The notes beneath the pieces are model-generated. The model was given only the letters and a program-made list of their open reading frames with translations, searched no databases and was not told where the DNA came from. The position numbers and the translations under genes were made by a program. From Anaerolineaceae bacterium UBA5224 (GTDB lineage: Bacteria > Chloroflexota > Anaerolineae > Anaerolineales > Anaerolineaceae), in NCBI GenBank assembly GCA_002409365.1, contig DHUW01000095.1, positions 1 to 5,526 on the forward strand: 5,526 bases of DNA. Reading direction: 5' to 3'. This document shows, piece after piece, positions 1-4,601 of the stretch; positions within the stretch are counted from its first letter, which is position 1, and the number at the start of each line of letters is the position of its first letter.

Positions 1-112
1 TTGATTGTGAAGGGTATTCTGCCAAACACGCAGTAAAGAGACCTAACAAAATCAAACCTATGGCAAACGATGCAAGTAAACTACTCTTTGTTATCATATT
101 CGATTCACTCAT
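1..112 (-). CDS. Start of an exported protein or lipoprotein, 3' part beyond the window
   Basis: Only the first 37 residues are visible and the frame is open to the left edge. The protein begins MSESNMITKSSLL, followed by a hydrophobic stretch (about residues 12-28, ending LILLGLFTAC) and then AEYPSQS. This is the layout of a Sec signal peptide: Lys9 in the n-region, then an h-region, then a Cys at position 29 that could be the lipidated residue. The residue at -3 is Phe, so the lipobox (LFTAC) is imperfect, and signal peptidase I cleavage is an alternative. No good Shine-Dalgarno sequence precedes the ATG at 112. An in-frame ATG five codons later (Met6) would give a shorter and equally plausible signal peptide. 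A promoter candidate lies about 80 bases upstream and the rplA terminator separates the gene from the ribosomal operon, so it is probably its own transcription unit. The function cannot be told. Confidence 0.6.
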   Translation of the reverse strand, partial: MSESNMITKSSLLASFAIGLILLGLFTACLAEYPSQS

Positions 113-191
113 GTCAGAATTACTTACGAACGGAGGATTTTCAATGGACTATGACAGATTAGGACCTAGTTTTTTGTGTAGATTTATACCC

Positions 192-220
192 ATTGTAGCA
201 TAAATGTATTTATGATGCAA
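192..220 (-). promoter_or_regulatory. Sigma70-like promoter with dyad in its spacer
   Basis: On the minus strand a -35 box TTGCAT (215-220) and a -10 box TACAAT (192-197) are separated by exactly 17 bases. The -10 box matches the consensus at five of six positions and is preceded by TGC, close to an extended -10. The spacer contains a perfect inverted repeat, CATAAA-TGTA-TTTATG (199-214 read on the plus strand), which could be an operator or simply AT-rich spacer sequence. Transcription would start near 185 and give a leader of roughly 70 bases before the exported-protein gene at 112. The promoter begins right after the T-tract of the rplA terminator. Confidence 0.5.
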
Positions 221-260
221 AATACAAAGAAAGCGTCGATGCAAGCATCAACGCTTTCTT
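217..260 (-). terminator. Intrinsic terminator after rplA
   Basis: On the minus strand the arms 246-260 and 227-241 form a 15-base-pair stem with one G-U pair, starting AAGAAAGCGT and closed by a CTTG tetraloop. It is followed by a T-rich tract (TTTCTTTGTATTTTG, partly inside the stem). It begins 26 bases past the rplA stop codon and faces the direction of the operon. It therefore ends the nusG-rplK-rplA transcript and isolates the promoter at 192-220. Confidence 0.9.
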
Positions 261-286
261 GAAAAGGAAACCGTATATACGACTAC

Positions 287-1009
287 TTAAACCGCTTCAG
301 TCTCCATGTTCATGGCGGAGTTGATATCAACCTTCACGCCAGGACCCATTGTCGAGGTCAGAGTGATTTTCTTTACAAAGTTACCCTTGGCTCCGCTGGG
401 GCGGGCTTTGCGCACAGCTGTGGTCAGAGCTGCCATATTCTCGTAAAGAGCATCGGCTGTAAATGAGACCTTACCCAATGGAACGTGGATGTTGGCGCTT
501 TTATCCAGGCGGAATTCAACCCGACCAGCCTTGGCAGAGTCAATAGCATGGACAATATCACCAGGTTGAACGACGGTGCCAGCTTTGGGGTTTGGCATCA
601 AGTTGCGGGGACCCAAAATACGACCCAAACGGCCAACCTTGCCCATCATATCCATGGTACCGACAGCGACATCGAAATCGGTATAACCACCCTGGATGCG
701 GGCCAGATCTTCATCTGTCTCAGCCACGAAATCGGCACCTGCTTCACGAGCAGCATTGGCAGCTTCGCCCTGGGCAAAGACCAGGACGCGCACAGTCTTG
801 CCCAAACCCTTGGGCAAAACACAGACATCACGAATCTGCTGATCAGCCTGGCGGGGATCCAAACCTGTGCGGATATGGATTTCGACGGTTTCGTCGAATT
901 TGGCATAAGCCATTTCCTTGACTAATTCAAGGGCTTCATGGGGTCCGTAAGTCTTGTCAGGATCAACTTTTTTGCTGGCGTTTACGAAATTTTTACCTTT
1001 TTTAGACAT
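287..1009 (-). CDS. rplA: 50S ribosomal protein L1
   Basis: This encodes a complete 240-residue L1, the usual bacterial length (about 230-240). L1 binds the mobile L1 stalk of 23S rRNA at the ribosomal E site and, in studied bacteria, also represses its own operon by binding an rRNA-like site in the mRNA. The L1 signature runs from about residue 126 to 146 (GRLGRILGPRNLMPNPKAGT). The conserved C-terminal segment around residues 203-229 reads RPSGAKGNFVKKITLTSTMG and onward. The start is the ATG at 1009, with AGGAG (1015-1019 on the plus strand) five bases upstream and the L1-like leader hairpin just before that. The gene lies 58 bases after rplK and is followed by a strong terminator. The usual partners rplJ and rplL do not follow. 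Confidence 0.98.
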   Translation of the reverse strand: MSKKGKNFVNASKKVDPDKTYGPHEALELVKEMAYAKFDETVEIHIRTGLDPRQADQQIRDVCVLPKGLGKTVRVLVFAQGEAANAAREAGADFVAETDEDLARIQGGYTDFDVAVGTMDMMGKVGRLGRILGPRNLMPNPKAGTVVQPGDIVHAIDSAKAGRVEFRLDKSANIHVPLGKVSFTADALYENMAALTTAVRKARPSGAKGNFVKKITLTSTMGPGVKVDINSAMNMETEAV

Positions 1010-1014
1010 TAATA

Positions 1015-1052
1015 CTCCTTTGTGGTTCCGACGGGCGTCTCAACCCTCCCAC
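1015..1052 (-). promoter_or_regulatory. Putative L1-binding mRNA leader of rplA (copy 2)
   Basis: On the minus strand the sequence runs GTGGGAGGGTTGAGACG, CCCGTCGGAACCAC, AAAGGAG. The outer GTGG (1049-1052) can pair with CCAC (1022-1025) and the inner GGG (1044-1046) with CCC (1033-1035). This leaves an asymmetric internal loop of GA on one side and GTCGGAA on the other. The copy before rplK has the same GTGGGAGGGTT, CCCGT, CCAC and AAGGAG blocks. The E. coli 23S L1-site strand reads GTGGGAGGCTTTGAA as I recall it. The Shine-Dalgarno AGGAG follows at once, so binding of L1 would block rplA initiation. The structure and similarity are seen in the sequence. The regulatory role is inference from known L1 autoregulation. 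Confidence 0.65.
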
Positions 1053-1067
1053 TTTCCTGGTTCTTAT

Positions 1068-1496
1068 TTATTTTTCGACGACTTTGATGCCCATGTTGCG
1101 GGCAGTGCCTTCAAGCTGGCGCATGGCTGCTTCAATATCATTGGCGTTCATGTCTTTGAACTTGATCTCAGCGATCTCTTTCAGTTGAGCGCGGGTAACC
1201 TGTCCAACTTTTTCAGTTTTGGGGTTGGCAGATGCTTTCTCAATACCAGCAGCTTTCTTCAAGAGAACAGCAGCGGGGGATGACTTCAGATCAAATTTGA
1301 ATGAGCCATCCTGAAAGATGGTGATTTCAGCAGGGATGATCTCGCCCATCCTGTTGGATGTACGCGCGTTATAATCCTTGCAGAAAGCCATAATATTGAC
1401 ACCATGGGGCGCCAATGCCGGGCCAATCGGGGGGGCAGGATTTGCCTTGCCAGCCTGGATTTGTAACTTTACGATTGCTTTAATTTTCTTTGCCAC
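1068..1496 (-). CDS. rplK: 50S ribosomal protein L11
   Basis: This encodes a complete 142-residue L11, the normal length for the family. L11 binds the GTPase-associated region of 23S rRNA together with L10/L12 and helps elongation factors and the stringent response act at the ribosome. The N-terminal domain contains the conserved block APPIGPALAPHGVNIMAFCK (residues 21-40, where many homologues have GPALGQHG). The C-terminal RNA-binding domain ends with GTARNMGIKVVEK. The start is a GTG at 1496, supported by AGGAG (1505-1509 on the plus strand) eight bases upstream and by the conserved MAKKIKAIVKLQ N-terminus. The gene sits 68 bases after nusG, and that gap is filled by a GNRA hairpin and the L1-like leader. 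Confidence 0.98.
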   Translation of the reverse strand: MAKKIKAIVKLQIQAGKANPAPPIGPALAPHGVNIMAFCKDYNARTSNRMGEIIPAEITIFQDGSFKFDLKSSPAAVLLKKAAGIEKASANPKTEKVGQVTRAQLKEIAEIKFKDMNANDIEAAMRQLEGTARNMGIKVVEK

Positions 1497-1504
1497 AGAT
1501 AAAT

Positions 1505-1543
1505 CTCCTTGGTGGTGCTAACGGGTTGTTCAAACCCTCCCAC
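1505..1543 (-). promoter_or_regulatory. Putative L1-binding mRNA leader of rplK (copy 1)
   Basis: On the minus strand the element reads GTGGGAGGGTTTGAAC, AACCCGTTAGCACCACC, AAGGAG. GTGG (1540-1543) pairs with CCAC (1512-1515), and GGGTT (1533-1537) pairs with AACCC (1523-1527). The GA bulge opposite GTTAGCA gives the asymmetric loop typical of L1 sites. Its first 15 bases differ by only one base from the E. coli 23S L1-site strand GTGGGAGGCTTTGAA, quoted from memory. This is the place where L1 represses the L11 operon in E. coli, although there the element is one leader site. The Shine-Dalgarno AGGAG of rplK lies just beyond the stem. The regulatory role is inferred. Confidence 0.7.
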
Positions 1544-1549
1544 AAATTT

Positions 1550-1563
1550 CCGGATCGCTCCGG
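1550..1563 (-). other. GNRA-capped hairpin just after the nusG stop
   Basis: One base past the nusG stop codon the minus strand forms CCGGA-GCGA-TCCGG, a five-base-pair stem with a GNRA tetraloop. The sequence after it is AAATTTG, without a T-tract, so it is not a convincing terminator. Together with the L1-like leader seven bases downstream it makes the whole nusG-rplK gap structured RNA. It could stabilise the nusG 3' end or mark a cleavage point. Confidence 0.5.
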
Positions 1564-1564
1564 T

Positions 1565-2203
1565 TTACGCTTTCTCCACCTGTAGAAAATCCAACTCTAC
1601 AGGAGTTTCCCGCCCAAAAAAGTTCACCATTACGCGAATCTTCGAGCGGTCCATATAAATCTCATCAACAACACCGCGGAAGTCATTGAAAGGACCATCC
1701 ACGATGCGTACGCGGTCACCAGGTTTATAGGTGACCTTGAAGGTTGGGGCTTCGTTTTCCATCCTACGCAAGATACTGGCAACTTCTTCGGGGCGTAAGG
1801 GTGTTGGTTCGTCACCCATACCTACAAAGCCAGTCACGCCGGGCGTGTTGCGAACCACAAACCATGAATCTTCTTCCAAAATCATGTTCACAAGAACATA
1901 ACCAGGGAAAACATGGCGTTCCACGGTACGGCGCTTACCATCACGAACTTCAATCTCTTCCTGCGTGGGAATGACCACGTCAAAGATCTTGTCCTTCATG
2001 CCCATGGTGTCAATGCGCTGTTCCAGGTTCTTGCGTACTTTGTTTTCGTAACCCGAGTAGCAGTGAATAACAAACCACTGACGATTATCGTCTGGTTTGT
2101 TTTCTTCTGCTGCGCCTGGAATCGCAGAAACGTCGTTTTGATTATTATCGAAGATTTCGTTTTCTTCAGATTCTGGCAGGTCGTTATCAATTAGATCAGT
2201 CAT
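1565..2203 (-). CDS. nusG: Transcription elongation/antitermination factor NusG with acidic N-terminal extension
   Basis: NusG (212 residues) binds RNA polymerase with its N-terminal domain and uses its KOW domain to contact Rho or ribosomal protein S10, coupling transcription to translation. The NGN domain starts at about residue 42 (QWFVIHCYSGYENKV) and contains the conserved HVFPGYVLVNM (about residues 97-107). The KOW domain covers about residues 158-212 (YKPGDRVRIVDGPFNDFRG). Residues 1-40 form an extra tail with 13 Asp/Glu and a single Lys. E. coli NusG has only about eight residues before the equivalent Trp. The ATG at 2203 is the only usable start there, because an in-frame TAG lies a few codons upstream, but its Shine-Dalgarno is weak. 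The gene is 22 bases after secE, as in most bacteria. Confidence 0.97.
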   Translation of the reverse strand: MTDLIDNDLPESEENEIFDNNQNDVSAIPGAAEENKPDDNRQWFVIHCYSGYENKVRKNLEQRIDTMGMKDKIFDVVIPTQEEIEVRDGKRRTVERHVFPGYVLVNMILEEDSWFVVRNTPGVTGFVGMGDEPTPLRPEEVASILRRMENEAPTFKVTYKPGDRVRIVDGPFNDFRGVVDEIYMDRSKIRVMVNFFGRETPVELDFLQVEKA

Positions 2204-2225
2204 GATCTGGTCTCGATTCTATATC

Positions 2226-2438
2226 CTATCCAACCAATAAACCAACCAGGCGGGCGAATATGAAGTCCAGGACGCCAAGGATGGCAGACATGATCACCGT
2301 AACGATCAAAACAATACGGGTCAACGCTAAAGCCTCTTCCTTGGTTGGCCAGGTTACTTTACGCAATTCACCAATGGTCTGGCGCCACCAATTCTTGATT
2401 TTCTGAAAAAGATTTGGTTTATTTTCTTTTTGTGCCAT
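2226..2438 (-). CDS. secE: Protein translocase subunit SecE
   Basis: This is a 70-residue, single-membrane-span SecE, the short form found outside the Gammaproteobacteria. SecE clamps the SecY channel in the cytoplasmic membrane and is essential for Sec export. An amphipathic N-terminal part precedes the family motif GELRKVTWPTKEEAL (about residues 23-37), and one hydrophobic segment follows at about residues 42-69. The ATG at 2438 is preceded by AGGAG (2445-2449 on the plus strand) six bases away. The gene lies between tRNA-Trp and nusG, a neighbourhood shared by many bacteria. The strong hairpin at 2461-2485 stands in its leader. Confidence 0.96.
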   Translation of the reverse strand: MAQKENKPNLFQKIKNWWRQTIGELRKVTWPTKEEALALTRIVLIVTVIMSAILGVLDFIFARLVGLLVG

Positions 2439-2460
2439 ACATTACTCCTGGTTGACGTTA

Positions 2461-2485
2461 CAACGCCGTAATCTTTACGGCGTTG
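2461..2485 (-). other. Very stable hairpin between tRNA-Trp and secE
   Basis: CAACGCCGTAA and TTACGGCGTTG pair perfectly over 11 bases around a three-base loop. On the minus strand it begins 10 bases after the tRNA-Trp end and is followed by TAACGTC, so there is no T-tract in the operon direction. In the plus direction it is followed by AGTTTTTC, which would make a terminator against antisense transcription. A shorter competing stem (GTTGA...TCAAC) overlaps it. Likely roles are tRNA 3' maturation, mRNA stability for secE-nusG, or termination of antisense RNA. Confidence 0.7.
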
Positions 2486-2495
2486 AGTTTTTCAA

Positions 2496-2568
2496 CAGGT
2501 CAGGTAGGAATTGAACCCACAACCCCCGCTTTTGGAGAGCGGTGCTCTGCCAATTGAGCTACTGACCT
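2496..2568 (-). tRNA. tRNA-Trp (anticodon CCA)
   Basis: A full cloverleaf of 73 bases. The acceptor is AGGTCAG/CTGACCT with discriminator G, the usual Trp identity base. The anticodon arm is CCGCT-CTCCAAA-AGCGG and the T-loop is TTCAATT. CCA is not encoded. It sits between rpmG and secE inside the operon, so it must be cut from a longer messenger. A small hairpin flanks its 5' side and a large one its 3' side. Confidence 0.97.
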
Positions 2569-2572
2569 ACGC

Positions 2573-2590
2573 GCTTCCATTTCAGGAAGC
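2573..2590 (-). other. Hairpin between rpmG stop and tRNA-Trp
   Basis: GCTTCC-TGAAAT-GGAAGC (minus strand) forms a six-base-pair stem that begins on the base right after the rpmG stop codon and ends four bases before the tRNA. It fills nearly the whole 22-base spacer. There is no T-tract, so a processing or protective role is more likely than termination. Confidence 0.5.
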
Positions 2591-2761
2591 CTATTTTACC
2601 TCGCGATGCATCCTGTGACAACGACAGCGCGGGCAGTACTTCATCAATTCGATGCGACCCGGGTCATTGCGGCGATTTTTCACCGTGGTGTAGTTGCGTT
2701 CTTTACATTCCGTGCAAGCCAGATAAATGACTGGCCTGATATCTTTTTTCTTCGATGCCAT
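2591..2761 (-). CDS. rpmG: 50S ribosomal protein L33 (zinc-ribbon form)
   Basis: A 56-residue protein found by reading the gap between tuf and tRNA-Trp. It starts MASKKKDIRPVIYLACTECK and ends MHREVK. L33 is a small protein of the large subunit near the E site. The middle NYTTVKNRRNDPGRIELMKY is typical of the family. Two CxxC pairs (Cys16/Cys19 and Cys43/Cys46) would bind zinc, marking the C+ form that needs zinc. Cys48 is an additional cysteine. The ATG at 2761 has no clear Shine-Dalgarno. A perfect 10-base-pair hairpin ends 10 bases upstream, so translation may depend on coupling with tuf or on that structure. The order tuf-rpmG-secE-nusG is known from many non-proteobacterial genomes. Confidence 0.95.
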   Translation of the reverse strand: MASKKKDIRPVIYLACTECKERNYTTVKNRRNDPGRIELMKYCPRCRCHRMHREVK

Positions 2762-2771
2762 TTTAGTCTAA

Positions 2772-2798
2772 CATGGCTGCCTTGTTCAGGCAGCCATG
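2772..2798 (-). other. Perfect 10-bp hairpin between tuf and rpmG
   Basis: On the minus strand CATGGCTGCC and GGCAGCCATG pair without mismatch around the loop TGAACAA, 24 bases after the tuf stop. The following bases, TTAGACTAAA, are not a T-tract, so full termination is unlikely. It could attenuate the very abundant tuf transcript, act as an RNase site, or influence rpmG initiation. The 3' arm ends with an ATG that opens a three-codon frame (M-L-D-stop) ending immediately before the rpmG start region. Confidence 0.65.
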
Positions 2799-2822
2799 AT
2801 TCCTTCCTGAAATTCTTTTCGA

Positions 2823-4028
<1,206 letters not shown>

Positions 4029-4071
4029 TTTTTCTCCTTAATATAATGACTATTTTCTCTTTTTCGGCAAA

Positions 4072-4144
4072 AGCCCTCAATCGGAATCGGACCGATGACC
4101 TCATTCTTACCAAGAATGCGCTCTACCAACTGAGCTATGAGGGC
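4072..4144 (-). tRNA. tRNA-Thr (anticodon GGT) with C55
   Basis: A 73-base cloverleaf with acceptor GCCCTCA/TGAGGGC, discriminator T and anticodon arm CATTC-TTGGTAA-GAATG. The D-loop has the expected GG. The T-stem ATCGG/CCGAT is perfect, but the loop reads TCCGATT instead of TTCRANT, so position 55 (normally pseudouridine) is C. CCA is not encoded. It is the last tRNA before tuf, matching E. coli thrT-tufB. Confidence 0.96.
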
Positions 4145-4153
4145 AGCCGTACC

Positions 4154-4177
4154 TTCACGCTGTCAATGCAGGGTGAA
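4154..4177 (-). other. Hairpin in the tRNA-Tyr/tRNA-Thr(GGT) spacer
   Basis: On the minus strand TTCAC-C-CTG-CATTGA-CAG-C-GTGAA folds into a 5+3 base-pair stem with one C/C mismatch. It occupies most of the 34-base spacer and starts one base after the tRNA-Tyr end. In E. coli this spacer position holds glyT, and here there is no room for it. A role in cutting the tRNA precursor is plausible but inferred. Confidence 0.45.
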
Positions 4178-4178
4178 A

Positions 4179-4261
4179 TGGACGGTGAAGGATTCGAACC
4201 TCCGAAGGCGCCTGCCAGCTGATTTACAGTCAGCCCCCGTTGTCCACTTGGGTAACCGTCC
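4179..4261 (-). tRNA. tRNA-Tyr (anticodon GTA)
   Basis: An 83-base class II tRNA with acceptor GGACGGT/ACCGTCC, discriminator A, anticodon arm GCTGA-CTGTAAA-TCAGC, a long variable arm (TGGCAGGCGCCTTC) and T-loop TTCGAAT. CCA is not encoded. It is the second tRNA of the Thr-Tyr-Thr-tuf cluster. Confidence 0.97.
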
Positions 4262-4296
4262 TATTTTTCCCTTTGGGCGCTTGCTTACCCGCTGGA

Positions 4297-4326
4297 GATT
4301 GTAATCCACCGAAGTCGATCACAATC
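4297..4326 (-). other. UUCG-capped hairpin in the tRNA-Thr(TGT)/tRNA-Tyr spacer
   Basis: On the minus strand GATTGT pairs with ACAATC, then a G-U pair, ATC with GAT, one G/G mismatch, and AC with GT around a TTCG tetraloop. C(UUCG)G is one of the most stable RNA loops. The hairpin lies 17 bases after the first tRNA in an 82-base spacer. No T-tract follows, so it is not a usual terminator. It may guide processing or protect the precursor. Confidence 0.55.
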
Positions 4327-4343
4327 GCTAATGAGTAAAACTG

Positions 4344-4415
4344 AGCCGACGATGGGAATCGAACCCATAACCTACCACTTACAAGGCGGTTGCTCTACCA
4401 TTGAGCTACGCCGGC
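4344..4415 (-). tRNA. tRNA-Thr (anticodon TGT)
   Basis: A 72-base cloverleaf with acceptor GCCGGCG/CGTCGGC (one G-T pair), discriminator T, anticodon arm ACCGC-CTTGTAA-GTGGT and a normal T-loop TTCGATT. CCA is not encoded. It is the first gene of the operon and corresponds to E. coli thrU. With the GGT tRNA in the same cluster it reads the ACA, ACC and ACU threonine codons. Confidence 0.97.
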
Positions 4416-4459
4416 GCCCGGGAAATATTTTGTTGTTAAAAGTAACTCACAGACTAAAA

Positions 4460-4488
4460 AGTATATCAAAATTTGCACGCTTGCGCAA
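4460..4488 (-). promoter_or_regulatory. Proximal promoter candidate of the tRNA-tuf operon
   Basis: On the minus strand TTGCGC (4483-4488) and TATACT (4460-4465) are 17 bases apart. The -10 matches the consensus at five of six positions and the -35 at three of six. Transcription would begin near 4453, about 38 bases before the first tRNA, a sensible leader for a stable-RNA operon. The -35 region is the palindrome TTGCGCAA. Confidence 0.6.
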
Positions 4489-4524
4489 GGCTGAATCTTC
4501 CCAGTCCTTCAATTACAAGTCGAG

Positions 4525-4553
4525 AGTTTATCAGGTTAAACCATCTTAGTCAA
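4525..4553 (-). promoter_or_regulatory. Distal promoter candidate of the tRNA-tuf operon
   Basis: On the minus strand TTGACT (4548-4553, five of six matches) and TAAACT (4525-4530, four of six) are again 17 bases apart. It lies 65 bases upstream of the proximal candidate and just beyond the end of the binding-protein gene. Tandem promoters are common for tRNA and ribosomal operons. A five-base inverted repeat (GTTTA...TAAAC, 4526-4541) overlaps the -10. Confidence 0.45.
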
Positions 4554-4601
4554 GGGAAATTGTGGTTTCCAGGAGGAACATTTTCCAAGTTGATATTCTT
4601 C

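Noticed and set aside
144..203. Nineteen-codon plus-strand frame (MDYDRLGPSF...) with a good GGAGG seven bases upstream
   Set aside because: It is very short, has no recognisable motif, and lies across the promoter and leader of the minus-strand gene. The Shine-Dalgarno match may be chance.
485..925. 146-codon plus-strand frame opposite rplA
   Set aside because: It is the antisense shadow of an unmistakable L1 gene, with no family resemblance of its own. The same holds for the other plus-strand frames over rplK, nusG, tuf and the binding-protein gene.
4040..4071. Separate tuf promoter (TTGCCG with CATTAT or TATATT) between tRNA-Thr and tuf
   Set aside because: The box matches are weak, the spacers are 16 or 19 bases, and the AT-rich leader makes chance matches likely. 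Co-transcription with the tRNAs is simpler.
4558..4573. Small hairpin GGAAA...TTTCC as terminator of the binding-protein gene
   Set aside because: Only five AT-rich pairs and no T-tract follow it.
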